Below are positions 1 to 11,148 of a stretch of DNA of 64,000 nt, piece by piece. The stretch is taken from NCBI GenBank assembly GCA_009363875.1, contig CM018692.1, positions 90,486,137 through 90,550,136 of the forward strand. The letters are read 5' to 3'. Below the pieces are notes generated by a model. It had not been told where the DNA came from, searched no databases, and saw only the letters and a list, made by a program, of their open reading frames with translations. Position 1 is the stretch's first letter. Each line of letters begins with the position of its first letter. Position numbers and translations under genes: made by a program. The DNA comes from Mikania micrantha (lineage: Eukaryota > Streptophyta > Magnoliopsida > Asterales > Asteraceae).

Positions 1-1743
1 ACCGGACCGCCGCTGCCGGCCACTGCCCCAGCCGGAATCCGGCCAAATCCTAATTTTTTTATTATAGCATTCTGAACTACGATTCGTAATACGGTGATCT
101 GATTTCAATGTACATAACCTCTTTTGAATCGATTTCGCTTTCCGGACTTAGTTTCGAGATCAGTTTCGCAATTCGACGACCCCAGTAATTGGTATAATAG
201 CTGATTAAATTCCGACTGTGACCCGGAAATCAATTTCTCATCGGTTTTTAATATAAAAACCTGTATTTGATTGATTTCGCGTTCCGGACACAGTTTTACG
301 ACCTGTTTCGCAATCCGGTGACGCAATAATCGATTTAGGAGCTGATTAAATTCCGATTGTCATCAGGAATTCAGTTTCTTATCAATTTTTAATTAAAAAA
401 ACCTGTTTTTGATCGATTTCGCATTCCAGACACAATTTTGCGACCTGTTTCGCAATCCGGAAACCCAATAATCGATTTAAGAACTGATTAAATTTCGATT
501 GTAACTTTTAATTCAGTTTCTCATCGGTTTTTAATATAAAAACCTATTCTTGATCGATTTCGCAATCCGAACACATTTATACGATCAGTTTTATAATGCG
601 GCAACCAGGTTTCAATCAAGAAGCTAATTAAGATTCCTGTTTCTATACGAAAATCAATTCACTGTTAATTTTCAATACAATGTCAATGTATACCATATAA
701 ATGATCAAAATCAATAATTGTAAGCACACAAATTAGATAATACTCGCATCGAATCAATTCCGGACACACACACGTAGTTCTAGATTAGCTCGATAGTATG
801 GTTTATCAAATCCTTGACAATGTATGCCCAGGATTGTCTTGATAAACCAAATTGATCATCACTAAATTACAAAAAATCTAATCAATTGCAAAAATCAAAC
901 TCAATAACAATAACTTCGTACGATGAATACTACTTATTGCTTTTACAAAATTCAAGTGAGTTTCGTACAACCTCTTTTCTTTTAAATGTTTTACAAACAT
1001 CGGGGTATCATTATGAAGTTTTTCTAAACATATGATATGCTCATTAAAAACTGTATGTCGGCATTGGATATCATGGGATGATCGTGGGTGTCAATGTGCT
1101 ATATCAAAAGTCCTCAACAATTGAACTATATCTGGTGAACCCATGAGGGGTCGAACGACTAGACAAAGATAGTACTATCGAGCTTTGTCAACCTCATTTG
1201 CTGGGAGGTTAGCTTCTCCCTCGTGGCGAATGCTTGTCACTATTTATATCAACTAGTTAATGTTGCAAAACATCAACTTAACAATGAGGCAAAGATATTT
1301 ATCGAGGGGTAATATCACAACATATCAACAACTGTCGGAAAACTCGATATGGGTCACATGAATATTCCAATCTTGTCAATGTGTATCATTGTTACACTGT
1401 CATATCATATTGTATCGAGTCTTGCATATGAACTCACCAGTTTAATACTAATGTTTCAAACTTTGAATCTTTTATAGGTTGAAAATGACGAACGATGAGA
1501 ATGCACGTTCAGGCACCTTGTGAATAAGCAACCCATGATGTTTAGTTTGGTTTAAGCTATGAACAATAACTTATGGATTGTAATTGTGATGTTATCCTTG
1601 TATTATATTTTCTTTAATTTAACTATGTGTGTTTGATACCGGTACAAATAAAGTTGCAACCCTCTCTGAGACATCACCACTATGCTTCCGCGAACTTTAA
1701 AGATTTAAAAGTGAAATCATCAGGTGACGAGAGGGTGGGGTAT
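1..1743 (+). mobile_element. Partial gypsy LTR (G), left end outside window
   Basis: This stretch has no credible coding frame. Its right half has the layout of the other gypsy LTRs here: a splice-donor-like GTGAGT at 956, followed by text like that of the D LTR (CTCTTTTCTTT), an acceptor-like TTTTATAG at 1471-1477, and a final GGGGTATTGTAACA that resembles the GGGGTGTTACA end of the D LTR. The left part is a 142-bp tandem repeat. The hairpin GGTTTATCAA/TTGATAAACC lies near 804-846. No primer site follows, so this is a 3' LTR, solo LTR or truncated LTR. The assignment rests on architecture and is less certain than for the complete elements. Confidence 0.6.
60..695. repeat. Degenerate tandem repeat, about 142-bp unit, about 4 copies
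   Basis: The anchor GATTTCGC recurs at 131, 273, 415 and 556, giving periods of 142, 142 and 141 bp. Each unit carries the series TTCCGGACACA, GACCTGTTTCGCAATCCGG, GCTGATTAAATTCCGA and CATCGGTTTTTAATATAAAA. Copies diverge by roughly 10-25%, and the first and last are the most decayed. The array is in the G LTR upstream of the GTGAGT donor, the position where the other LTR families carry GAACC or TCGA motif arrays. Confidence 0.8.
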
Positions 1744-2018
1744 TGTAACATCACTGCTTTTCAGGTAAACTATTATTGCACATACTTTATTATTGATAAA
1801 ACACGTTATGCTAATTGAATGCTTTGGTTTTGAATTATGATATGATCACTGGTATACACTAATGAGAACAAATAGTTAATGTGCATAAACCATGGGGAAG
1901 TTTAGTTTGGAATATAACTAGGCATACCCACAGTGTTTACTGCATTTGAATACGCATGATATACTTTGATTAATTAGTATTGGTAGTAGTGTAGGATTCT
2001 ATTACCAAATATAGGCGA

Positions 2019-2132
2019 AGGCATAGTTATGGTCTATCGAAGAGGTGGTGGGCTGGCGGCTGGATATGTTGGGACTGATTCCCACGTATGCCCTATACAC
2101 AAACTTATTCGGTTTATCATGATTATGTCAGT
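2019..2132 (+). repeat. Conserved hairpin module, F LTR copy 1
   Basis: The left arm GGCATAGTTATGGTCTATCGAA (2020-2041 region) pairs with the right arm ending TTCGGTTTATCATGATTATGTC. The loop holds GGTGGTGGGCTGGCGGCTGG and TATGCCCTATACA. The trailing GTCAGTGTTAGG is shared with the other copies of this module. Confidence 0.7.
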
Positions 2133-2528
2133 GTTAGGATTTGGTGAGGAGAAACTGAGGTTAGTTATAGTTTTGGAAAAAGGTTTATGGTTTGGTCACT
2201 AAATATAATCAAGGACACATGGCCATGTGTAACATCAGTGCCGGACGTGTGCCGAAACAGTGATCGCAACAGTAAATCGTACAGTAACTCAGGTACACAT
2301 TACGTGAAACTATGCTTATGTTTTTGATACATTATGCTTTACATTAGACTATTATACGATTGTCTGAAAACTGACTGGAACCTTAGGGTTTAACAGTCAG
2401 AAACATGTCAGACTACACATTGTTGAAACATAGATACTTGATTTGATGCTATTGTGTATAAACGTATGTGAGGTTAAAAAGAACGAAACTATAAAAGTTG
2501 TTGTTACGGAATGCTAAACCGACGAGTT

Positions 2529-2661
2529 ATTCGTATAGGTGACGATCTGTACGAATGATTCTGAAAGTTTAAAGTTCTGAAATAATAACTGAACAGTAGA
2601 GAACAAGAATCAGAAAGCCAAACTATAGTCATGTTCGTTCGAATGACGATTCGACCGAATA
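2529..2661 (+). promoter_or_regulatory. Paired GACG-loop palindromes in A LTR
   Basis: ATTCGTAtAGGTGACGATCTGTACGAAT (2529-2557, split here as arms ATTCGTA and TACGAAT around loop GGTGACGATC) is followed about 105 bp later by TTCGTTCGAA-TGACGA-TTCGACCGAA. The same pair exists in B, D and F. Position upstream of the TATA-like box suggests a cis-regulatory role; TGACG is the core recognised by plant TGA-type bZIP factors. The function is an inference. Confidence 0.6.
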
Positions 2662-3018
2662 CGCGCGATGGCGACGCGTTCTGACGAAACGAAACGAAAA
2701 CGAAAACGAAAACGAAGAACGATCATAAATTTAAGGAAATAAAATATTTCCTGTTTTACAATTTTGAAACTCATCATAAATGAATTCAAACGAAACCATT
2801 TTATAAATTCGCGAACAAAATAATTAAACGCGTAAAAATGATATAAATTGATAAGTAATTTAATACAACGATATTCAAAATAATCTCTAATGATAATCTT
2901 ATTTTAAGCATCCTAAAAATAATCCTTTTATTTAAATTATGAAAAACACGCATATCGTGTCGGATACGCGACAAAAATACGAACCGAGCAACCGAAACGA
3001 ACCCGAATACCCACGGGG

Positions 3019-3246
3019 TATTTAAACCCTAAATGAAGCATTAAATTCATTTTTACGTCATCTCTCTCTCTCTAAAATTCTCTCAAACCCGTCACCCCCT
3101 TCTTCACTTAAATCTTCAACTTCTAACCACAAGATCTCTCTCATTTGTGGATGAAATCGAGCAAGCTTGGTGTCTAAACGAAGATCTCGAGCTCCCCTAC
3201 CTGAAAGTACAACTGATCGGAGGATCTCTTCGGCCATTTAAGAGGT
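3019..3246 (+). promoter_or_regulatory. Putative LTR promoter, leader exon 1 and splice donor (A)
   Basis: A TATA-like TATTTAAA (3019-3026) precedes a pyrimidine-rich TCTCTCTCTCTAAAA patch (3061 onward), a combination common at plant transcription starts. About 180 nt later AGAG|GTAATA gives a donor at 3245. The same order is seen in D and F, and on the minus strand in E; B has the patch and donor but no clear TATA box. The stretch between has a tiny upstream ORF starting at 3150. This is inferred from pattern only. Confidence 0.5.
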
Positions 3247-3439
3247 AATAGGCTTAGAACGTTCGAAATAATAACGTTTCTAAACCTATTTGTCAAGCTG
3301 AAAACCCTAATCCGGCTTCGAACCCCTCACGCACACCCTCATGACATCTTTGGGCATTAACCATGGCATTAGTCGTTTAGAACCATCTCACGGACCTCAT
3401 GAAGCTGATGATGGTGGTGGTGGGCCGTGGGTTACAACA

Positions 3440-4020
3440 ATGGAGTGGCCGAACCCTGCAAGGGTGGCCGAACCATTCAAAGAGCCGAACCCTGGTGGTT
3501 CCCTGACGAACGAACCTGTTGCACCTGCATAACCCACCTACCACCGAACCTTTGGTTTGTTTGTCACCATCAGCCGAACCCATGGGGGGTATTCTCGAAC
3601 CTTTACCTTTGCGGCCGAACCCATGAGCTCCCTCCTTCACGAACCTAAGTGCTAGCCGAAGCTATGCATGCATGGACGAACCTACACTACCCAACGAACC
3701 TTAGAGAGTACCGGTGGCCGAACCTTGGTCATTCCCTATTGTATGACGAACCTTGAGAAGAAGACCATGAACCCATGCATGCCGCCCATGAACTTAACAG
3801 CCCCGAATCAATTCCAGCGAACCTTACCTTTGTAGCCGAACCCTGAGGCTAGTGCAATGGCTGAACCATGTTGAATCATAGGCGAGCGGACCTAGCATGT
3901 GTAACCCACAAACCCTAGGCCGGACCTTATGCTGGCCGGCGAACCCTAGTCTAAACCAGCAACAGCCGAACCTACACCTCCTAGGGCCGAACCCAAGATC
4001 AATTGCCGTAAAGGTTCGCG
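3440..4020. repeat. GAACC motif array in A 5' LTR
   Basis: More than 20 copies of GAACC, mostly as CCGAACCCT or ACGAACCT, are spaced irregularly by about 10-40 bp with unrelated text between them. Frames open across it only because stop codons are rare in this motif. It is not a regular tandem repeat. The 3' LTR copy is at 24890-25490. Confidence 0.8.
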
Positions 4021-4859
4021 GGGCACCATGACTAATAAGTTTATTACCTTCGGCCGAATTGTTTTCTTTTGGCCCAATACATGAGCAGCCCAATGAAAAT
4101 CCCTAGGCCCAACTTTATGGCCCTACAAACCTATGCGGCTAACCTATGTCTACGGCCCAATACCTGTTCTTTCTCGGCCCAAGGAATTATCGAATTGGCC
4201 CATTATAATAGATAGGCCCAATATTATCATAAATGGCCCAATAAGATATCCGGTCCAATGGATTTTAAGTAATTGATAAACGTATGAAGGAAAGTTGAAA
4301 ATGATGAAAACAATGAACAAACACATTGATGAAATAATCATTTCGTTTGTTATAAAGTGATAACAAGTTTTAAACAAGTTACATAAAGGTTTAAAAGCCT
4401 TATATACAAATGATAACTTGCAATTAATGAGCAAGTATGAAGTCTTGAACAAAGAAGAATTGGGGCCGGATAACAAATAAGACTCGCGAGTGTTAGCCAA
4501 CTTTAGGGCTAACACTAACACTCACACACAACGAATTCTTACAAATGCTTATAAGATACAAACACTATGAAATCAATACAGGAGCGTGAACATCATAACA
4601 AGTGCAAACAAAGAGCGCGTGCATTCTTATTCTACTTAGTCAAACACTACGGACACAAGGTGAGTTCATTTGTCCCTTTTCAAACTATTTGTTTTACTTC
4701 GGGACTGAGAAGCATGTTAAACATTTTAAATAAACTATTGAAATGTTATTTAATGCTTTTAAACTTAAACATGATGCTTACATTGATACTTATACTTGGA
4801 AACTAGTACACTTTGAAAAGCCATAAACTTGATGCTTGAACTTTAAACTTGAAGCTTGA

Positions 4860-5570
4860 AAGTATATGTTGGATGCTTATGAAACTATATGCTTAAATGT
4901 GAGACTTTATGCTTATGAAGCTATATGCTTAAACGTGAGACTTTATGCTTATGAAACAATGTGCTTGAACATGAGACTTGATGCTATGCTATGGAATTCA
5001 TGACGAAACTATACGTGGACGCCTGAAACTATATGCTTGAAACTATTATTTGTGCATGAAACATTATGCATGTATCTAATCATGGGCTACGTAATTGCTA
5101 AACTTCTGCTAGTGCAGAGCTTGTACCTATTTATTGACATACATGTAAACTAAACCATAACGAGGCTAAGCTATTACCTATATAAGAGACATGTAATTGC
5201 TAAACTTCTTCTAGTGCAGAGCTTTTGTCTGCTTATATGAGGTATGTAATTGCTGGATTAAAACTTAACCATGACGAGGCTAAGCTATTATCTATATAAG
5301 AGACATGTAATTGCTAAACATCTGCTAGTGCAGAGCTTTTGTCTGCTTATATGAGATATGTAATTGCTGGATTGTTTGTGTATTCATGGCTTGTGTCTAT
5401 GTATGAGATACGTAATTGCTAAACTTCTGCTAGTGCAGAGCTTGTATCTTGTATAGGAGACACGTAATTGCAAGACTAAGCTTAACTAATTCATGAGATA
5501 CGTAATGGCTAAACTTCTGCTAGTGCAAAGCTTGTACTCACGCATGAGATTAGGGACAGCTAAACTGTGT
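4860..5570 (+). repeat. Minisatellites in A 5' LTR
   Basis: Two repeats adjoin. At about 4870-4985 a 36-bp unit (ATGCTTATGAAACTATATGC plus TTAAACGTGAGACTTT) recurs about three times. From about 5090 to 5560 a longer irregular unit recurs, built on GTAATTGCTAAACTTCTGC and TAGTGCAGAGCTT with spacers that include ACGAGGCTAAGCTATTA. The 3' LTR has the matching arrays at 26310-27050, with one extra partial unit near 26970-27030. Confidence 0.8.
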
Positions 5571-5718
5571 GCGTGTGAAACTATGATGCTTGTTAAACAT
5601 ACTATGAAACTAATACTTATGAATGCTATAGACTTGTAAACTTGAAACAGAAAATAAAAGCTATGATGAGGAATGGGTTGATTGGAAGGTAAAAGGCTTA
5701 ATTATTATTAACAACAGT

Positions 5719-5822
5719 GTCATATCAGGATTAGTATGTGGTGGGATGGCGTCTGGGCGGGTTGTAGGCTCGACTCAGGGGTACGCCCTATATATAAGCA
5801 TACCGATTTGGATATTACATGG
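5719..5822 (+). repeat. Conserved hairpin module, A 5' LTR
   Basis: Left arm CATATCAGGATTAGTATG pairs with right arm CATACCGATTTGGATATTA through Watson-Crick and G-T pairs. The loop has GTGGTGGGATGGCGTCTGGG and TACGCCCTATATATAAG. It lies about 115 nt upstream of the acceptor-like CTTTCTCAG. The 3' LTR copy is at 27211-27315. Confidence 0.75.
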
Positions 5823-6235
5823 GGATTTAATGAGGTTAAGGTTTTACCGAAAGAGGTTTGTTAAAGCTATTTTAAACATAAAAACTATATGAACTCACCA
5901 ACCATTGTGTTGACCTTGTTTTCTTACATGCTTTCTCAGGTGAAGAACAGGTTTAAGCTATGGCTATGGGATTGCATGCTAGGTGGCCTAGATAGAGGAC
6001 CTAGTTGATTTTGGAAGCACATCTTTTGTTGATAATACGCATCACTTTTGATATCTTGTACAGATACAAGATATAAACATTTGATTCTTTTGTTAGGTTT
6101 ACTTAGTTAAATTACTGAACATTGCTATTGTAATTTAACTATGTAATCCTAGTTTAATGTTGAATGTGCTTTAGTTATTCTTAACATTGATGCTATGTAA
6201 ACAATCTGATCATTTCGATTATCATTTACGATATC

Positions 6236-6299
6236 ACGCCCCGAGAACTTTCCGCCCGACGGGGACTTCGATCCAACCCCGCCGGCTCGGGGTGTGACA
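6236..6299 (+). other. GC-rich terminal hairpin of A LTR
   Basis: CGCCCCGAG and CTCGGGGTG pair around an inner CCGCCCGACGGGG segment, giving a strong stem in otherwise AT-rich DNA, ending exactly at the LTR edge before the primer site. B has the same block (CGCCCCGGG ... CTTGGGGTG). D and E have shorter GC-rich versions. It may be a structured U5 end in RNA; this is inferred. Confidence 0.6.
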
Positions 6300-6302
6300 G
6301 AT

Positions 6303-6314
6303 TGGTATCAGAGC
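6303..6314 (+). other. Primer binding site of element A
   Basis: TGGTATCAGAGC, three bases after the LTR end, is the usual plant retrotransposon primer site complementary to the 3' end of initiator-methionine tRNA. Confidence 0.93.
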
Positions 6315-6434
6315 TCAAGGTTATAGAGAATAATAGGTCATTTACTTAAACGGTTTGGCCTAGACTATAACTTAGGGACCCTCATGTAGAGATAAGACTT
6401 AAGTTTGCATTGTGTCTTCTGCATTCGATCACTG

Positions 6435-6468
6435 TACTAACCAAATTCTTTTGGTTATGATCAGAATG
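6435..6468 (+). promoter_or_regulatory. Putative branch point and splice acceptor at A gag ATG
   Basis: TACTAAC (6435-6441), the ideal branch-point sequence, is followed by a T-rich stretch and ATCAG at 6460-6464. The gag ATG begins at 6466, just one base after that AG. An upstream in-frame ATG (6457) would be removed by such splicing, which fits the MPPRR start shared by all four gypsy families here. Confidence 0.5.
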
Positions 6469-9400
6469 CCGCCTAGAAGACAACCTACTCCAGTACCGAC
6501 TACACAGACTTCTACACCACAATCTTCTACACCATCACCACCAGATTCACCACCGCCACCTCCTCCTCCTCCGCTAAACCCTCCTCCAAACCCGAATGCG
6601 GGTCCAGTTATTGATCCTGCTACTATCGCCTTGGCGACACTTCTGAGTACTCAACTGACAAGCCAACTGAAAGATGTCATACCATAGATGATAAATCGGA
6701 TACAAGGACATGGAAACAATTCTGGCCATACTACTGGAGAGGCTAGTGGGAACACTAGTCATGTTACAGACTGCTCCTACAAATCCTTTATAGGATGCAA
6801 ACCACCGAGCTTTACTGGAGTAGAAGGAGCTGTTGGACTGATCCAATGGCTGGAGAAGATGGAGAACACTTTGGACATAAGCAGTTGTCCAGAACACCAT
6901 AAAGTTCGCTATGCAGCTGGTTCATTTAGCAAGCGAGCATTGACATGGTGGAATGCTCAGATCAGGGCGAAAGGAAGAGATGAAGCAATGGCAATGCCTT
7001 GGGTAGAATTTAAACTTCTTCTGAGGAATGAGTTCTGTCCGAAACACGAACTGCAACAGTTGGAGATTGAGCTCTCGAACCATGAGATGAAGGGAGCTGA
7101 TCATATGACTTTTACTAACCGCTATCATGAACTGGTAGCCCTGGTGCCAGAGATGGTGCCAAAACTGGAAAAGGTAATTGACCGCTATGTAGCGGGATTA
7201 CCTTCTTGTATTCAAAGCATTGTGCTGGCTGCGTATCCTGCTACTCTGGAGTCAGCCATCTCTCTTTCAGCTAAACTCACCAAGGTGATGGTGAAGTCTA
7301 GAGTCCTGAAAGATGACACAGGGAAATCCAAGGAAACAACAACAAAGAAAACTGAGTACCACCAGAAGAAAAAGCAAAAAGTCGTTAAGAACTATGCGGC
7401 CGTCACTCCTTTAAGACAGGCACCTGCAGCACCTATCAATCCTGCATTCAGGAACTATGGGGGAGAGCATCCCCAGTGCACTCACTGCAAGTATCATCAT
7501 CCTCCTAATGCTTGGTGTAGGAAATGCACTAATTGTGGTCGACTTGGCCACTGGGTTAGACGATGCCGTTTTGCTGTAAATCAGGCTACCAACACTGCAG
7601 CAAGGGCACTACCTCCACCACCACCACAGAATTCAGGCAACAACAACAACAACAGAGGCTGTTACAACTTCGGAGAAATGGGTCATTTCTCCCGTGACTG
7701 TCCAAAGAGAGTGCAACCAGGAGCACAAGCACCACGCGGACGTGCTTTTGTTATCGGAGCCAATGCTGCACGCCAAGACCCTAATGTGGTCACTGGTACA
7801 TTTCTTTTACATGACTCTTATGCATCTATACTATTTGATACTGGTGCAGACCAGAGTTTTATTTAATCTGATTTTGCACGACAACTTAGTCTTACTGAAG
7901 AAATTTTGACTCCCCTTACATTATCGAAGTAGCGAATGGGAAACAAGTTACAGTTAGCACTATACTTAGGAACTGCCAACTTACACTCACAGATCACACA
8001 TTTACCATCGATTTGTTACCGATGGAGTTGGGTAGTTTCGATATCATTGTGGGGATGGATTGGCTATCACTCAATAGGGTTGAAGTCATCTGTTCCGAAA
8101 AGCTACTTCGGATTCCAGTTGCGAATGATCGTGTATTGGAAGTTCGTGGGGATCAAGCAAAGCGAAATGTAAAGATCATATCATGCATAAAAGCGCGTAA
8201 GTGTTTACAAAAGAAGTGCATAGCTTTCTTGGCTCACGTGGTGGAGAAAGAGAAAGACAAGAAAACAATACAAGATGTACCGATAGTGAAGGAATACCCT
8301 GAAGTGTTTCCTGAAGATCTACATGGTTTGCCACCTGTGCGACCGGTAGAGTTTCGTATTGATCTGATTCCTGGAGCAACACCCATTGCTAAATCTCCTT
8401 ACAGGTTAGCACCTTCGGAGATGCAGGAATTATCTAACCAACTACAGGAACTGCTTGACAAAGGTTTCATCCGACCGAGCTACTCACCTTGGGGAGCTCC
8501 GGTTCTGTTCGTGAAAAAGAAGGATGGATCTTTTCATATGTGCATAGACTACATGGAGTTAAACAAACTAACCATCAAGAATCGGTTTCCACTACCGAGG
8601 ATCGATGATTTGTTTGATCAATTGCAAGGAGCTCAATACTTTTCAAAGATCGATATGCGTTCTGGATACCATCAGCTTAGAGTACAAGACGAAGACATAC
8701 CAAAGACGGCGTTTCGTACCAGATACGGGCATTACGAGTTTATGGTGATGCCTTTTGGTTTGAGGAATGCACCCGCGGTTTTCATGGATCACATGAACCG
8801 AGTGTGTAAGCCGTATTTAGATCAATTTGTTATTGTTTTCATTGATGACATATTGATCTATTCTAAAAGCAAAGCAGAGCATGAGCAACATCTCAGAAAG
8901 ATCTTGGAATTGTTAAAGGAAGAGAAACTCTATGCCAAATTCTCTAAGTGTGAGTTTTGGTTAAAGGAGGTTCAATTCCTAGGCCACGTTGTTAACGGTG
9001 AGGGAATACATGTTGATCCTGCCAAGATAGAGGCAATAAAAGATTGGGACACTCCGAAGACACCGACGGAGATACGTTCTTTTCTAGGCTTAGCAGGCTA
9101 TTACAGAAGGTTTATCTCAAACTTTTCTAAGATAGGTCTGCCACTTATAAAGTTGACACAGAAAAACGATCCGTTTATTTGGGAACAAAAGCAAGAAGAA
9201 GCCTTTCAAACTTTGAAGCAAAAGCTATGTGATGCTCCGATCTTATCTCTCCCAGATGGTTGTGATGACTTTGTTGTGTATTTTGATGCATCCAATCAGG
9301 GACTTGGCCGTGTACTTATGCAGCGGGACAAAGTTATTTCTTATGCTTCGAGACAACTAAAGATTCATGAGAAGAACTACACTACTCATGATCCAGAACT

Positions 9401-11126
9401 GGGAGCAGTGGTGTTTGCACTGAAAATCTGGAGGCATTACTTATATTGCACTAAGTGTATCATATTTACTAATCACAAAAGTCTGCAACACATATTTGAT
9501 CAGAAGGAACTCAACATGCGACAGCGACGTTGGGTTGAACTTCTGAATGGTTACGACTGTGTAATCAAGTACCATCCGGGCAAGGCAAACGTTGTAGCTC
9601 ATGCCTTGAGCCGGAAGGAACGAGTCAAACCCATGCGCGTCAGAGCAATGGGAATGACTGTGCAGACAAGCTTACACGACAACATTATGCAAGCACAACA
9701 AGAGGTTATTGAACGTGAAAACTTGAAGAAAGAACTTGATTGCGGAGTGGAAAAACATTTGGAGACAAAACCGGATGGACTTGTTTACTTCAAGGATCGA
9801 GTATGGATTCCTGCAGTAGACGAGTTAAGGAAACTTATATTAGATGAAGCACACAAGACCAGGTACTCTGTACATCCCGGTGCTGATAAGATGTACCAAG
9901 ACCTAAGGGAATTTTATTGGTGGTCGGGTATGAAGAAAGACATAGCTGAGTATGTTGGTCGATGCCTTACGTGTGCCAAAGTGAAGGCGGAACACCAGAA
10001 ACCGTCAGGTTTACTAGAACAGCCTGAAATTCCACTTTGGAAGTGGGAACAGATAGCGATGGACTTTGTTACTAAGCTACCCCGCACTTCCAATGGACAT
10101 GACACTATTTGGGTTATCATTGATCGATTAACCAAATCTGCTCATTTCTTGCCGATGCGAGAAACTTACTCGATAGATAAAGTAGCGAAGCTTTACATCA
10201 ACGAGATAGTGGTAAGCCATGGTGTGCCATTGTCTATCATTTCGGATCGTGATAGCAGATTTACATCAAGGTTCTGGTAGTCATTGCAGAAATCTCTGGG
10301 GACGCAATTAAACTTGAGTATAGCTTATCATCCACAAACGGATGGTCAAAGCGAACGTACTATTCAGACCCTGGAGGACATGTTGAGAACTTGTGTTCTA
10401 GACTTCGGTGGTAATTGGGATTCTCATTTGCCACTGATTGAATTCTCCTACAACAACAGCTATCATAGTAGCATCGGATGTGCACCGTTCGAAGCTCTCT
10501 ATGGTCGCAAGTGTCGATCGCCGATCTGTTGGTCGGAAGTGGGGGATAATCGTATCACCGGGCCAGAACTCATACAAGAAACTACAGACGAGATTGCTCA
10601 GATACAACAAAGGCTACAAGCAACACGAAGTAGACAAAAGAGCTATGCTGACAAACGGCGCAAGCCGTTGGAATTCCAGGTGGGAGACCGTGTCATGTTA
10701 AAGGTTTCCCCATGGAAAGGCGTAGTCCGTTTTGCAAAGAAAGGCAAACTAACACCACGATACGTGGGACCATTCGAGGTCATCGAACGTATTGGTCCTG
10801 TGGCGTACAGATTAAGCTTACCGGATGAACTCAGTGGTGTACATGACGTGTTCCGCGTCTCAAACTTGAAGAAATGTCTTCCTGATGAAACTCTTATCAT
10901 ACCGGTTGAAGAAATTCAATTGGATGAACACTTACGTTTTGTTGAAGAACCTTTAGAGATTATGGATCGTAAAGTTAAGAAACTGAGGTGAAGCCATATT
11001 CCTATCGTTAAGGTTCGATGGAACTCAAGGCGCGGACCCGAGTTTACTTGGGAACGTGAAGATCACATGAAGAACAAGTACCCCCAACTCTTTACAGAGG
11101 AAGCCGTACCGAATAACGAGTCGTAA
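6466..11126 (+). pseudogene. Gag-Pol remnant of element A
   Basis: One frame would encode Gag, protease, reverse transcriptase, RNase H, integrase and chromodomain, closely related to B. The start MPPRR is chosen because it is common to all families. Gag has a proline run near the N-terminus, then CTNCGRLGHWVRRC; the second knuckle is altered (CYNFGEMGHFSRDC, second Cys lost). The protease has DTGAD, RT has FIDDILIYS. Breaks against B: TAG 6685 (where B has Glu), TAA 7864 just after the protease active site, a 1-base loss near 7902-7909, TAG 10278 (B has Gln) and TGA 10989 (B has Arg, CGA). RNase H also reads TNHKSL and VAHALSR where relatives have TDHKSL and VADALSR. It is a dead copy. Confidence 0.95.
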
Positions 11127-11148
11127 ATTTCGGGACGAAATTTCTCTA

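Larger units (their letters stand above)
2228..6299 (+). repeat. 5' LTR of element A
   Basis: The LTR runs from TGTAACATCAGTGCC to CGGGGTGTGACA and is 4072 bp long. In order it holds: GACG-loop palindromes (2529, 2634), a short run of CGAAAA units (about 2690-2722), a TATA-like TATTTAAA (3019), a TC-rich patch (3061), splice-donor-like AGAG|GTAATA (3245), a GAACC motif array (3440-4020), an exon-like stretch containing GAGCGCGTGCAT, donor AAG|GTGAGT (4660), minisatellites (4870-5570), the hairpin module (5719), an acceptor-like CTTTCTCAG (5939), an inverted TATCTTGTA/TACAAGATA (6052-6073), and a GC-rich terminal hairpin. I see no believable coding frame. Confidence 0.93.

Noticed and set aside
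60..695. CRISPR-like array
   Set aside because: The unit is a contiguous 142-bp tandem repeat without constant short repeats and unique spacers, and the context is a plant retrotransposon.
3341..4093. Overlapping open frames on both strands across the GAACC arrays
   Set aside because: The motif rarely makes stop codons, so frames open by chance on both strands. Similar frames appear in every array and do not agree between families.
4150..4806. Possible small membrane-protein-like frames in the A LTR (4150-4521 minus, 4567-4806 plus)
   Set aside because: Hydrophobic residues reflect AT-rich DNA. The frames are in LTR non-coding sequence and drift freely between the two LTRs of A.
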